A DNA stretch of 64,000 nucleotides from Singulisphaera sp. (GTDB lineage: Bacteria; Planctomycetota; Planctomycetia; Isosphaerales; Isosphaeraceae). Positions 8,965 through 17,847 of the stretch are shown piece after piece (position 1 is the first letter of the stretch; every line of letters begins with the position of its first letter). A program made the position numbers and the translations under genes. The stretch is from the NCBI GenBank assembly GCA_027451445.1, contig DAIDJG010000272.1:1-64000 (forward strand), in the 5' to 3' direction. Under the pieces are notes generated by a model. That model ran no database searches and was not told the DNA's origin. It worked only from the letters and a program-made list of their open reading frames with translations.

Positions 8965-9393
8965 ATGGACACGGAATTCATCCCGATCTTTCTCTTCATT
9001 CTCGTCGCGATCCTCACCGCGGCAAGCATGTTGGGTATCAGCGCCTGGTTAGGGCCGAAGCGGCGGACGCTGGTCAAGCAAATGCCGTACGAGTCCGGAA
9101 TGGACCCGATCGGCGACGCGCGTCAACGCTTTGACGTACGTTACTATCTCGTTGCGATCGTCTTCCTGCTCTTCGACGTGGAATTGCTTTATCTCTATCC
9201 GTGGGCCGTCGCCCAGCACAGTGCGACGCCCGCCGTTGTCGCGGTTCATGCCGAAGGCACGCCCCCGCCGCCGAGTGCGGGAATTCCCCCTGTCTTCCGA
9301 TCGCTCGTTTTCTTCGAGATCCTGGTTTTTATCGTGATCGTCGCCGCTGCATTTGCTTTTGCCTGGCGCAAGGGGGTGTTCGAATGGCGATAG
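8965..9393 (+). CDS. nuoA: NADH-quinone oxidoreductase subunit A
   Basis: Small membrane subunit of complex I (142 residues) lying at the junction of the quinone site and the membrane arm. Three transmembrane helices are visible, at about residues 6-28, 55-78 and 110-135. The loop after the first helix carries the family signature '[20 protein letters not shown]', and the second helix carries [14 protein letters not shown] with the conserved acidic residues. The loop between helices 2 and 3 is longer than usual (HSATPAVV...PPPSAGIPP). The start at 8965 is the only ATG that gives a normal NuoA N-terminus. The gene overlaps nuoB by 10 bp and is the first gene of a complete nuoA-N operon. Confidence 0.95.
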   Translation: MDTEFIPIFLFILVAILTAASMLGISAWLGPKRRTLVKQMPYESGMDPIGDARQRFDVRYYLVAIVFLLFDVELLYLYPWAVAQHSATPAVVAVHAEGTPPPPSAGIPPVFRSLVFFEILVFIVIVAAAFAFAWRKGVFEWR

Positions 9394-10079
9394 GATCAAG
9401 CCGCGAGTCACATGGTCACGCGCCGGGACGAATGGGGCAGGGCTCCGTTACCTCAGGTGTCGAGGTCCCCGAAAACACGATTCTGACGACCATCGACTCC
9501 GTCGTGAGCTGGTGTCGCAAGTTCAGCCTCTGGCCAATGCCGTTCGCGACAGCCTGTTGCGGGATCGAATTGATGGCCGTGGGCGCCAGCCGGTTCGATA
9601 TCGCGCGCTTCGGCGCCGAGGTCATGCGGTTCAGCCCCCGGCAGTGCGACCTGATGATCGTTGCGGGTCGCGTCGCGATGAAGATGCTCCCCGTTCTGCA
9701 ACGAATCTGGCTCCAGATGCCGGAGCCCAAGTGGTGCATCAGCATGGGTGCCTGTGCGTCGACAGGCGGGGTTTTTGATACCTACGCCGTGGTGCAAGGG
9801 ATCGATCGCTTTATTCCCGTCGACGTCTACATTCCCGGCTGTCCCCCACGACCCGAACAGATTCTTCGCTCGATTCTGGACCTGCAAGCCAAAGTCCAGC
9901 GCGGTGGTACGCTGAGCGGGCTCGGTCTTCCCGAGTTGATCGAACGCGAGCGGATGCTGGAAGAGAAGCGAAATCAACCTCCCGGTTTCGCACTGGCACG
10001 CGAACGCGGCGACGAGGACCGATTCGGCTACCGACTGCCCGGAGGCCCGGGCACACTCGGTGTTGATGAGTCTCGATGA
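9384..10079 (+). CDS. nuoB: NADH-quinone oxidoreductase subunit B
   Basis: Peripheral-arm subunit (231 residues) that holds cluster N2, the last iron-sulfur centre before quinone. All four ligand cysteines are present: the tandem pair in [10 protein letters not shown], one in CISMGACAS, and one in [11 protein letters not shown]. The core fills about residues 30-175. A charged C-terminal extension of about 50 residues follows ([15 protein letters not shown] onward), a variable part of the family. The ATG at 9384 overlaps the end of nuoA by 10 bp; ATG 9432 is an alternative that still keeps the core. Translational coupling with nuoA is likely. Confidence 0.95.
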   Translation: MAIGSSRESHGHAPGRMGQGSVTSGVEVPENTILTTIDSVVSWCRKFSLWPMPFATACCGIELMAVGASRFDIARFGAEVMRFSPRQCDLMIVAGRVAMKMLPVLQRIWLQMPEPKWCISMGACASTGGVFDTYAVVQGIDRFIPVDVYIPGCPPRPEQILRSILDLQAKVQRGGTLSGLGLPELIERERMLEEKRNQPPGFALARERGDEDRFGYRLPGGPGTLGVDESR

Positions 10080-10116
10080 ACGACCGACAACCAACGTGCA
10101 GGAGTTGATTCCCGGG

Positions 10117-10650
10117 ATGAGCACCGCGACGAACCAGGCGACTGACCCCCATGCGGCGACGCTGGCAACCCTTGCGCGGGTTTTCGGTGACGGCGTGTTC
10201 GGCATGTCGCACTTCCGAGACAACCTGCGGCTGTTCTTGCCCCCCTCGCGTCTCATCGAAGTGCTCACAGTGCTCAGGGACGAGTGTAGATTTGCGCTGC
10301 TGGCGGAGTTGGGAGCGACGGATTACCTGGGCTATCCCGGTTGGACTCGCGCGCGGTTTGAAGTTCATTACGTGCTCTTGAATCTTGATACGGCCGAACG
10401 GCTCGTGATCAAGACGGGTGTGGATGATCCGAAGCCCGAATTGCCGTCTGCCGTGCCGCTCTGGCTCGGTGCGGACTGGATGGAGCGCGAAGTTTTCGAC
10501 ATGTATGGGATCACGTTCACGGGCCATCCCGACCTGCGCCGGATCTTGATGCCGGACGAATTCACGGCCTTCCCTTTAAGGAAGGATTATCCGTTGCGCG
10601 GGCGGGGCGAACGGCACAACTTCCCACGCCTCACGCGTGAGGAGTCTTGA
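10117..10650 (+). CDS. nuoC: NADH-quinone oxidoreductase subunit C
   Basis: The 30-kDa-type peripheral-arm subunit (177 residues), which packs against NuoD and NuoB near the quinone site. The family signature is visible as '[26 protein letters not shown]' (given here only as its known block), followed by DYPLRGRGE. It is a separate gene from nuoD, unlike the fused NuoCD of E. coli. The ATG at 10117 has AGGAG upstream at a 12-nt distance. GTG 10060 or ATG 10066 would overlap nuoB and add 17-19 residues, so the start is uncertain. The core from residue 15 onward is unaffected. Confidence 0.93.
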   Translation: MSTATNQATDPHAATLATLARVFGDGVFGMSHFRDNLRLFLPPSRLIEVLTVLRDECRFALLAELGATDYLGYPGWTRARFEVHYVLLNLDTAERLVIKTGVDDPKPELPSAVPLWLGADWMEREVFDMYGITFTGHPDLRRILMPDEFTAFPLRKDYPLRGRGERHNFPRLTREES

Positions 10651-10661
10651 AGTGCAAGGCC

Positions 10662-10694
10662 AGCGACGCGACGAGCTCGCCGTCGCTTTCTCTT
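10662..10694 (+). terminator. Possible attenuator hairpin between nuoC and nuoD
   Basis: AGCGACG (10662-10668) pairs perfectly with CGTCGCT (10681-10687) around a 12-nt loop and is followed by the T-rich TTCTCTT. The T tract is imperfect, so it may reduce rather than stop readthrough. It sits in the 139-bp gap between nuoC and nuoD, the second-longest gap in the operon. Confidence 0.35.
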
Positions 10695-10789
10695 CAAATG
10701 GTGTCAACTTCGGACCGATTCTCAGTATTCCTCTTTAGTGGACATCGGCCGGGCCAGCCCGGACCCGATATTCTCGCGGGTTTCAAACC

Positions 10790-12010
10790 ATGCCGGCTAA
10801 TTTGCTCGACGAACCGGAAGTGGAAATCGGGTCCAAACCCTTCACCTGGACCCTGAATTTCGGTCCGCAGCACCCCGCGACCCACACGACCCTGCGCCTC
10901 ATCCTGGAGCTCGACGGCGAGCGAATCGTCCGCGCCATTCCCGACATCGGCTACTTGCACTCGGGCTTCGAGAAGCTGGGCGAGCACCTGAACTTCAACC
11001 AATACGTGACAATCGTCGACCGCAAAAACTATATCAGCCCGCCCATGAACGAGGTGGCGTGGCACCATGCGGTCGAAAAACTGCTCGACATCGAGCTCAC
11101 CCCGCGCTGCCAGTACATCCGTGTGATCATCGGCGAGCTCGCGAGGATCAGCGACCACCTGCTATGCACCGGCGCCGCGGCCCTCGACCTAGGTGCGTTC
11201 ACGGCGTTCCTGTTCGCGTTCAATCTCCGTGAGCTCATCTACGACGTCTACGAGGAGATGTCGGGCTATCGCTTCCATCCTGGTTTCACGAGGGTCGGCG
11301 GCGTACTCTACGACTTCAACGATCGCGTCCTCCAGCGCATCCGGCGCGTCATGGAGAGCTTTCCCCAGGTCTACTCCGACATGGAGAAGCTCCTCTTCCG
11401 TAATCGGATTTTCCTCGACCGTTTGCGCGGGGTGGGTGTCCTGACGAAAGAGGCTGCCATCAGTCTCTCCTGCACCGGTCCGATCGCGCGGGCCAGCGGC
11501 GTGACCTACGACTTGCGCAAGGACGAGCCCTACCTCGTTTACCCCGAGTTCAACTTCGACGTCCCCTACATGACCGAAGGGGACAGCTTCGCGCGCTTCT
11601 TTGTCCGCATGGAAGAAATGCGGCAGAGTCATCTGATCCTCTCGCAGGCCCTTGCCAAGCTGCCCACCGGCCCGGTGAATGTCCCGATCGCGGAGAAATT
11701 CCCCTTACCCGACAAAGGAACGGTCTACAACAGCATGGAAGGGCTGATTCAGCACTTCGAGCTGATCATGCCCAACCGCGGGTTCGAATCGCCCAAGAAT
11801 GAAGTTTACGCCGCGATCGAATCACCGAACGGCGAGCTCGGATACTACCTCGTCGCCGACGGTTCGCAGACCGCGTGGCGCACGCGAACGCGCCCGCCGT
11901 CGTTCATTCACTTCCAGGTTTTCCCCCACATCATCAAGGATCACTTGATCGCCGATGTGGTCGCAATCCTGGGAAGCCTGAATATCATTGCAGCGGAGCT
12001 GGACCGGTGA
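10790..12010 (+). CDS. nuoD: NADH-quinone oxidoreductase subunit D
   Basis: The 49-kDa-type subunit (406 residues) that forms the quinone-binding cavity with NuoB. It is related to the large subunit of [NiFe] hydrogenases but lacks the NiFe cysteines. Visible family blocks are NFGPQHPATHTTLRL near the N-terminus, DIGYLHSGFEKL, RISDHLLC, and the C-terminal HIIKDHLIADVVAILGSLN. The quinone-site histidine lies in GPQHPATH. The length is normal for a stand-alone NuoD. The ATG at 10790 gives a conventional N-terminus. It is followed by an unusual repeat-bearing gap before nuoE. Confidence 0.96.
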   Translation: MPANLLDEPEVEIGSKPFTWTLNFGPQHPATHTTLRLILELDGERIVRAIPDIGYLHSGFEKLGEHLNFNQYVTIVDRKNYISPPMNEVAWHHAVEKLLDIELTPRCQYIRVIIGELARISDHLLCTGAAALDLGAFTAFLFAFNLRELIYDVYEEMSGYRFHPGFTRVGGVLYDFNDRVLQRIRRVMESFPQVYSDMEKLLFRNRIFLDRLRGVGVLTKEAAISLSCTGPIARASGVTYDLRKDEPYLVYPEFNFDVPYMTEGDSFARFFVRMEEMRQSHLILSQALAKLPTGPVNVPIAEKFPLPDKGTVYNSMEGLIQHFELIMPNRGFESPKNEVYAAIESPNGELGYYLVADGSQTAWRTRTRPPSFIHFQVFPHIIKDHLIADVVAILGSLNIIAAELDR

Positions 12011-12021
12011 TGGGCAGTAAT

Positions 12022-12102
12022 CCATCAATGACAAATGGCAAATGAATCGCATAAACGTCCTTTTCGTACCTTACACATTTTGCATCTGACATCTTGCATC
12101 CA
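12022..12102. repeat. Palindromic intergenic repeat, copy 1 (nuoD-nuoE)
   Basis: This short AT-rich block in the nuoD-nuoE gap begins with TGACAAATGGCAAATG and ends with CATCTGACATCTTGCATCC. The two halves are imperfect reverse complements. The same words occur in the nuoH-nuoI gap (17028-17160). It is clearly different in composition from the flanking GC-rich genes. Confidence 0.55.
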
Positions 12103-12141
12103 GCCTGCCGACGCGCTCCCGATCGAACTCTGAGGAATCTC

Positions 12142-12654
12142 ATGGCCGGCGAAACGACAACCGCGACCCCGATGTTGACCGAGGCGATCCGAGAGAAGAT
12201 CCGCGCCTACATTCCGCGCTATCCGAGCAAGCGTGCGGTGACTCTGCCGGCCTTGCACATCGTCCACGAGTACTTCCGTTGCGTGCCGTACCAGGCGATG
12301 GCCGAAATCGCCGAGATCCTGGAAATCACGCCGGCGGAAGTGCACGACACGATGAGTTTTTACGGGTTTTTCCCGCAAGCACCCATCGGCGACGTCCGGG
12401 TGTGGGTCTGCCGTTCGATCTCATGCATGCTGCGTGGGGGTGAGGATATGCTGAATCACGCATGTCACCGCCTCGGAATCCATCCGAGCGAGACGACGGC
12501 CGACGGAAAGCTGACGGTGGATTTTGCCGAGTGCCTTGGTATTTGCGACTTCGCTCCTGCGGCCGTGGCGGACGACGGGCGGATGTTCGGGCCGCTGACG
12601 CCGGAGAAGGTCGACGCGATGATCGACGAGTTGAAGCAAGAGCGGAAGGACTGA
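12142..12654 (+). CDS. nuoE: NADH-quinone oxidoreductase subunit E
   Basis: The 24-kDa-type subunit (170 residues) with a thioredoxin-like fold that binds the [2Fe-2S] cluster N1a beside NuoF. The four ligand cysteines appear as the pair in WVCRSISCML and the pair in AECLGICDFAP. The helical N-terminal part (MTEAIREKIRAY type helix, then the 'VPYQAMAEIAEILEI' block) is typical. The ATG at 12142 has GAGGAA upstream. The frame is open to 12094, but those residues fall inside the repeat-bearing intergenic gap. nuoF follows 50 bp downstream, completing the NADH-oxidising module. Confidence 0.95.
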   Translation: MAGETTTATPMLTEAIREKIRAYIPRYPSKRAVTLPALHIVHEYFRCVPYQAMAEIAEILEITPAEVHDTMSFYGFFPQAPIGDVRVWVCRSISCMLRGGEDMLNHACHRLGIHPSETTADGKLTVDFAECLGICDFAPAAVADDGRMFGPLTPEKVDAMIDELKQERKD

Positions 12655-12704
12655 GGGACGTTGGTGGTGCGTTCGTCGGATGCGATCACTTTGGGGAGCC
12701 GACC

Positions 12705-14105
12705 GTGGCTGAGTTTGAACCTGTCCTGAGCCGCAACTGGAACGTGACCGATGGCCATACACTGAAGGTCTACGAGTCGCGCGGCGGCTACCAGGCAGCC
12801 CGCAAAGCGCTGACGACGCTTGACCCCGATAAGGTCGTCGGCATCGTTAAGGATTCCGAGCTGCGCGGTCGCGGCGGCGCGGGGTTCCCGTGCGGGCTGA
12901 AGTGGAGCTTCTTGCCCAAGGACCGCAAAGAAACCTTCATGTGCGTCAACGGCGACGAGAGCGAGCCGGCGACGTTCAATAATCGGATCCTGATCGAAAA
13001 GGATCCACATCAATTTATCGAAGGCATCCTCATCGCGTGTTTCGCGACCAAGGCGAACACGGCGTACGTCTACCTGCGGGTCGAATATTTCCACGCGTAC
13101 AAGGTGCTCGAGGCTGCGGTGGCCGAGGCCCGAGCGGCAGGGCACCTGGGGAAGAACATCTACGGCAGCGGGTTCGATCTCGACATCTGGCTACACCGCG
13201 GGGCAGGGGCCTACATCTGCGGCGAGGAGACAGGGCTGATCGAGAGCCTCGAAGGCAAGCGCGGATGGCCCCGCATCAAGCCGCCGTTCCCGGCGATCGA
13301 AGGGGCGTTCCGCAAACCCACGGTCGTGAACAACGTCGAAACGCTCTGCTGCGTGCCGCACATCATCGAGCGTGGCGCCGAGTGGTTCAAGTCGATCGGT
13401 ACGCCGAAGAGCTATGGTCCGAAGCTCTACTGCGTCTCTGGGCACGTGAACAAGCAGGTATGCGTCGAGCTTCCGCTCGGCATTACCTGCCGCGAGTTGA
13501 TCGACAAGCATGCCGGCGGCGTCTGGAAGAATCGCAAGGCGAAGGCCGCGGTTCCCGGCGGGATCAGCATGGGGCTCCTGTCGGCCGAGGAGTTGGACAC
13601 GCCCCTGGATTTCGAGAGCCTCCGCAAACCGGGCTGTCTTGGGCTTGGGACGGCCGCCGTGACCGTGATGGACGAACACACGCCGATCATCGACTACCTC
13701 TACAATTGTGCCCGGTTCTTCGCCCACGAGAGCTGCGGCCAGTGCACGCCTTGCCGCGAAGGGACGGGCTGGCTCTACAAGATGCTCAAGCGGATCAAGG
13801 CGGGCGGCGGCCGGCTCGAAGATCTGGACATCATGGCGAACATGGCCAACAACATGGGCATCATGCCCGGCACCACGATCTGCGGCCTGGCCGATGGCGC
13901 AGCCTGGCCGATCAAGAATGGGGTCGCGAAGTTCCGGGCCGAGTTGGAAGAGTACATCAAGACCCACCAGGACCCCGCGTACGGGGCCACCACGCTCCAG
14001 GCGGCGATTGCCAAGGGTGCGTACGCAGTTCCCCACAACGGGCTGCCCCCGGTCATCAACAGCGTTCCTACGGCCGGGGCGCTTCGGTCTCCTCATTCCG
14101 CCTGA
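12705..14105 (+). CDS. nuoF: NADH-quinone oxidoreductase subunit F
   Basis: The 51-kDa-type subunit (466 residues) that binds NADH and FMN and holds cluster N3. Motifs in order: the NADH/FMN glycine-rich block RGRGGAGFPCGLKW, CVNGDESEPATFNNR, the FMN-site block GAGAYICGEETGLIESLEG, and the N3 ligands ESCGQCTPCREG with a later cysteine in TTICGLADGAAWP. The start is a GTG at 12705 preceded by GGGGAG with 6-nt spacing. No ATG in this frame precedes the conserved core within the gap, so an ATG-only search would overextend into nuoE. The presence of NuoE, F and G shows that this complex oxidises NADH, unlike the 11-subunit form of cyanobacteria. Confidence 0.95.
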   Translation: MAEFEPVLSRNWNVTDGHTLKVYESRGGYQAARKALTTLDPDKVVGIVKDSELRGRGGAGFPCGLKWSFLPKDRKETFMCVNGDESEPATFNNRILIEKDPHQFIEGILIACFATKANTAYVYLRVEYFHAYKVLEAAVAEARAAGHLGKNIYGSGFDLDIWLHRGAGAYICGEETGLIESLEGKRGWPRIKPPFPAIEGAFRKPTVVNNVETLCCVPHIIERGAEWFKSIGTPKSYGPKLYCVSGHVNKQVCVELPLGITCRELIDKHAGGVWKNRKAKAAVPGGISMGLLSAEELDTPLDFESLRKPGCLGLGTAAVTVMDEHTPIIDYLYNCARFFAHESCGQCTPCREGTGWLYKMLKRIKAGGGRLEDLDIMANMANNMGIMPGTTICGLADGAAWPIKNGVAKFRAELEEYIKTHQDPAYGATTLQAAIAKGAYAVPHNGLPPVINSVPTAGALRSPHSA

Positions 14106-14115
14106 AGGGAACCCG

Positions 14116-15861
14116 ATGGCAACGATCATCATCAACGGACAAGAGCACACGCTCCCCGAAGGCGAAAAGCTGAACGCGATCCAGATGGCCAAGCGCGTCG
14201 GGGTCGATATCCCCTATTACTGCTGGCACCCTGCGCTCTCCGTCGTCGCCAACTGCCGGATGTGCGAGATCGAAGTGGGCTCCAAGGATCCGAAGACGGG
14301 CGAGATCAAGATGATCCCCAAGCTCGTCCCCGGCTGCCAGACCCCCGCGAAGGATCTGACCGTTATCGTCACCGATAGCGCCAAGGTCAAAGAGCATCAG
14401 CGCATGATCATGGAGTTCCTCCTGATCAACCACCCGCTCGATTGCCCTGTGTGCGACCAGGCCGGCGAGTGCGGCTTGCAAGACTACAGCTATGAGTACG
14501 GACAGTCGAATCACCGGTTCATCGAAGAGCGAATCGTCAACCCGCGCAAGGACGTCTCGAGCGCGATTCAGCTCAACCAGGACCGCTGCATCATGTGCAC
14601 CCGTTGCGTCCGGTTCACCCGGGAAATCTCGCAGACAGGCGAGCTCCAGGTGATGAACCGCGGCAATCACGCGGAGATCGACGTCTTCCCCGGCCACCCC
14701 GTCGATAACCCACTCGCGGGCAACGTGGTCGACCTCTGTCCCGTCGGGGCACTGCTCGACAAGGACTTCCTCCACAAGCAACGTGCCTGGTTCCTCTCCA
14801 AGCACGACTCCGTCTGCACGCGCTGCTCCACGGGTTGCAACATCAGCGCCGAGGAGAACCGAGGCCAGCTCTGGCGGTTCAAGCCGCGGTTCAACCCGCA
14901 GGTCAACGACTACTGGATCTGCGACGAAGGTCGGTACAGCTACAAGGCGGCCAACGATCCCGCACTCCTGTCGGCGATGTATCTGCGTCAAAACAACGAT
15001 CTTCAGCCCGCGCCCATCGATCAGGCCCTGAAAACGGTGGGCGAGACCCTGGGACGGATCGCCGCAGCCGGCGATATCACCGCGGGGGTGCTTTCGCCCT
15101 TCCTGACCGTCGAAGAAGCGTACCTCATGGCCTCGTATATCAAGGGGCTGAACGCGGCGAACATCCTCGCGCTCGGACCGGTGCCAACGCAAGGTCACGA
15201 CCGGACGTTCACGCCGGACCAGGTGAAGGGAAGGAACGGCGATACGAGCTTTATCGTTCCTCGCCCGTTCACCATCCATGCGGAAAAATGTCCCAATCGG
15301 AAGGGAGTCGAAGCGATCCTCGAGCACTTCCAGGGCGAGGTGATCACGTGGGGCGACTTCGAAGGACGCGCCGCGCTGGGAGACTTCAAAGCGGCCTACG
15401 TCGCCTCGGACGCCATTGATCCGTGGATCGATAACGAGCGAGCCGCGAGCCTGCGATCGAAGGTCGAGTATCTCGTGGTGCAAGACACGACGGTCACACC
15501 GCTGGCCGAACGCGCCGATGTCGTGCTGGCCGGTGCGACGTTCGCGGAAAAGGCGGGGTGCTACGTGAACGCGAACGGCCGCCTTCAGTATTCGGAGGCC
15601 GCCTTGCCCCCGCGCGATGGCTCGCTGCCGGACCTCGATGTGTTCGCGATCTTGCTGCACCGAGCGGGCGGTCCGGTGCGTTCTCAAGAGATTCTGGCCG
15701 AGCTGGCCGAGGCGGTCCCTGCGTTCCGCGCGGTTGCCGGGGGACGCGTTCCCGAGTTTGGCGTGTCGATCACCGAGCCGGCACGAGTTGGTGTCGCTCC
15801 GTTTCCGTTCAATGACCCCTGGAACGAGTCGCGCGTTCAAGTGGGGGCGAAGAATGCGTGA
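14116..15861 (+). CDS. nuoG: NADH-quinone oxidoreductase subunit G
   Basis: The 75-kDa-type iron-sulfur subunit (581 residues). The N-terminal [2Fe-2S] domain carries YYCWHPALSVVANCRMCE for N1b. HPLDCPVCDQAGECGLQD gives the N5 ligands. DRCIMCTRCVRFTREI with LCPVGALLD gives the N4 cluster. CTRCSTGCN with ICDEGR indicates the additional N7-type [4Fe-4S] cluster found only in some bacteria. The molybdopterin-oxidoreductase-like domain that follows is short and degenerate. The length is less than in E. coli (about 900 residues). The ATG at 14116 has AAGGGA upstream and lies 10 bp after nuoF. Confidence 0.95.
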   Translation: MATIIINGQEHTLPEGEKLNAIQMAKRVGVDIPYYCWHPALSVVANCRMCEIEVGSKDPKTGEIKMIPKLVPGCQTPAKDLTVIVTDSAKVKEHQRMIMEFLLINHPLDCPVCDQAGECGLQDYSYEYGQSNHRFIEERIVNPRKDVSSAIQLNQDRCIMCTRCVRFTREISQTGELQVMNRGNHAEIDVFPGHPVDNPLAGNVVDLCPVGALLDKDFLHKQRAWFLSKHDSVCTRCSTGCNISAEENRGQLWRFKPRFNPQVNDYWICDEGRYSYKAANDPALLSAMYLRQNNDLQPAPIDQALKTVGETLGRIAAAGDITAGVLSPFLTVEEAYLMASYIKGLNAANILALGPVPTQGHDRTFTPDQVKGRNGDTSFIVPRPFTIHAEKCPNRKGVEAILEHFQGEVITWGDFEGRAALGDFKAAYVASDAIDPWIDNERAASLRSKVEYLVVQDTTVTPLAERADVVLAGATFAEKAGCYVNANGRLQYSEAALPPRDGSLPDLDVFAILLHRAGGPVRSQEILAELAEAVPAFRAVAGGRVPEFGVSITEPARVGVAPFPFNDPWNESRVQVGAKNA

Positions 15862-15928
15862 CCCGTTGGGTGGCGTAGTGGTTCGCGGTTACACGGCCAT
15901 CTGATATTCCGAAGAGGCGGCAAAGATC

Positions 15929-17029
15929 ATGCTGGTAGTGATCGGAATCCTGATCAAGATCCTGGTGGTGGTGGGCATCACCCAGGGGGCGGTCGCGTAC
16001 ATGATCCTCCTGGAGCGAAAGGTCGCCGCCTACTCTCAGGACCGTATCGGCCCGAACCGTTGCGGGAGTAATCTCGTCCTGCCGGGAGGGTTTCGGCTCA
16101 ACCTGCCGTTTGGTCTGCTGCAACCGATCGCCGACGGGGCCAAGATGATCCTCAAAGAGGACGTCATCCCCAGCTATGTCGAGAAACCACTCTACATCCT
16201 TGCGCCGGCCATCTCGATCATCGCGGCGATGATTGGGTTTGCCGTCATCCCGTTTGGGCCCGTCGGAACTCAGGCGCCGAGCGGTGTGAACTTCCAGATT
16301 GCACCGGGTGTGGATATCGGCATCGTCTACGTCTTCGCAATCGGCAGTCTGGCGGTTTACGGGGTGATCCTCGGCGGTTGGGCTTCGAACAACAAGTACT
16401 CATTCCTGGGTGGCCTCCGGTCGAGCGCCCAGTTGATCAGCTATGAGATTCCGCTCGGGATGTCGATCCTGGGGATGGTTCTCCTCGCAGGCTCGCTCGA
16501 CCTCAACACGATCGTCAACTACCAGGACGGCCATGGACTCTGGCTCACCAGGTGGCTCGGATTGCCGGCCTGGGGGGTGTTCGTTCAGCCCATCGGTTGC
16601 CTGCTGTTCATTATTAGCGCGTTCGCCGAAACGAACCGGCTTCCCTTCGACTTGCCCGAGGCCGAGCAGGAGCTCGTGGGGGGCTATCATACCGAGTACT
16701 CGGCAATGAAGTTCGGTATGTTCTTCCTCGGTGAATACCTGCATGTGATTACCGTCAGCTACCTGACCGTGATTCTCTTTTTCGGCGGCTGGGACGCTCC
16801 CTTCCTGAATCAAATCCAGAGCGATTGGTTCTCGGGATTGCTTAAGGCCCTGGTCCTGCTCGTCAAAGTCGGATTGATGGTTTTCTTCATGATGTGGGTG
16901 CGCTGGACGATCCCTCGGTTCCGGTATGACCAACTGATGGACCTCGCGTGGAAAGCGTTGATTCCGATCGCGCTCGTTAACCTGGTGGCGACAGCGGCGA
17001 TCGTGGAATTGCTCAGGTCTTCCCATTGA
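15929..17029 (+). CDS. nuoH: NADH-quinone oxidoreductase subunit H
   Basis: Membrane subunit (366 residues) that links the peripheral and membrane arms and forms part of the quinone tunnel. About eight transmembrane helices are visible. Family blocks include LERKVAAYSQDRIGPNRCG, LQPIADGAKMILKE, the acidic loop AETNRLPFDLPEAEQELV and 'GYHTEYSAMKF'. The C-terminal block RWTIPRFRYDQLMDLAWK is typical. The ATG at 15929 is preceded by GAAGAGGCGG. The N-terminal cytoplasmic loop and the charged residues of the E-channel are intact, so a working subunit is expected. Confidence 0.96.
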   Translation: MLVVIGILIKILVVVGITQGAVAYMILLERKVAAYSQDRIGPNRCGSNLVLPGGFRLNLPFGLLQPIADGAKMILKEDVIPSYVEKPLYILAPAISIIAAMIGFAVIPFGPVGTQAPSGVNFQIAPGVDIGIVYVFAIGSLAVYGVILGGWASNNKYSFLGGLRSSAQLISYEIPLGMSILGMVLLAGSLDLNTIVNYQDGHGLWLTRWLGLPAWGVFVQPIGCLLFIISAFAETNRLPFDLPEAEQELVGGYHTEYSAMKFGMFFLGEYLHVITVSYLTVILFFGGWDAPFLNQIQSDWFSGLLKALVLLVKVGLMVFFMMWVRWTIPRFRYDQLMDLAWKALIPIALVNLVATAAIVELLRSSH

Positions 17030-17160
17030 TGACAAATGCGAAATGGCAGATGGCAAATGGGAGATGACAAAGGTGGGATCGAACAGCATCGCAACGACGG
17101 GTTGACGTTTTGCCCCGTTAGATTTGCCATCTGACATTCGCCATCTTGCATCTGCCATCA
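17028..17160. repeat. Palindromic intergenic repeat, copy 2 (nuoH-nuoI)
   Basis: Arms at 17038-17059 and 17121-17141 share CAGATGGCAAAT on opposite strands, with one mismatch and one indel over about 21 bp and a 61-bp spacer. Around the arms, short 'TGCCATCTGACATT' type words are repeated on both strands. It starts at the nuoH stop codon and is related to the block at 12022-12102. Confidence 0.6.
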
Positions 17161-17190
17161 GGCATTCAGATATCTTTGGAGTCTAACCCC

Positions 17191-17817
17191 GTGCGTGCCG
17201 ACGACCCTCACCTGAAACGCTTGACGCCGCCGACGCTCACGATCTCCGAAAAGTTCTTCTTGCCGCAGATCGCGGCGGGCTTGGCGGTGACGGCGAAGCA
17301 TATGTTCGGCGTCGTGTTCAAGGACAAAGCGTTCACGGTTCAGTATCCCGAGCAGCAGGAAATTCAGGTCGGCCAGCCGGTGAACCTGCGGACGAGCGCA
17401 GTCTATCGCGGTGTCCATCGCCTGAACAAAGACGAGCAAGGCCGAGTGAAGTGCGTGGCCTGCATGCTCTGCGCCACGGCTTGCCCAGCCCACTGCATCG
17501 ACATCGTGGGCGCCACTGCGCCCGAGACCTGGCCCGACCGGGAGAAATACTGCGAGAGTTTCGTCATCGACGAGCTCCGCTGCATTTACTGCGGAATGTG
17601 CGAGGAGGCATGCCCCGTCGAGGCAATCGAGCTGACAGGGCTCTACGACTTGACCGGTCTGTCTCGCGAACAGATGATCTTCGACAAGACCAAGCTGCTC
17701 TCGGTGTTCGACGTGACGAAGGAGGGTGAGCCGATGCGGTTCGGGCAGCCGCCCCGGCCCGAAATCACGCCCCCGACAGCCCTGGCCGCCCCTGATACAA
17801 CTGCAACCAACCCGTAA
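17191..17817 (+). CDS. nuoI: NADH-quinone oxidoreductase subunit I
   Basis: The 23-kDa-type ferredoxin subunit (208 residues) with clusters N6a and N6b on the path to N2. The two [4Fe-4S] motifs are CVACMLCATACPAHC and CIYCGMCEEACPVEA. The N-terminal amphipathic region (about residues 20-50) lies on the membrane in known structures. I chose the GTG at 17191, which has GGAG upstream with 9-nt spacing. ATG 17146 would read into the palindromic repeat of the gap. A proline-rich tail of about 20 residues ends the protein. nuoJ follows 30 bp downstream. Confidence 0.94.
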   Translation: MRADDPHLKRLTPPTLTISEKFFLPQIAAGLAVTAKHMFGVVFKDKAFTVQYPEQQEIQVGQPVNLRTSAVYRGVHRLNKDEQGRVKCVACMLCATACPAHCIDIVGATAPETWPDREKYCESFVIDELRCIYCGMCEEACPVEAIELTGLYDLTGLSREQMIFDKTKLLSVFDVTKEGEPMRFGQPPRPEITPPTALAAPDTTATNP

Positions 17818-17847
17818 TCACCCGGCGCGAAAGAACGGAACGCCGAC

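Noticed and set aside
14068-15840. Minus-strand open frame of 590 codons
   Set aside because: It mirrors nuoG codon for codon; the plus strand has all NuoG cluster ligands. No homology-like motif is visible in the minus frame.
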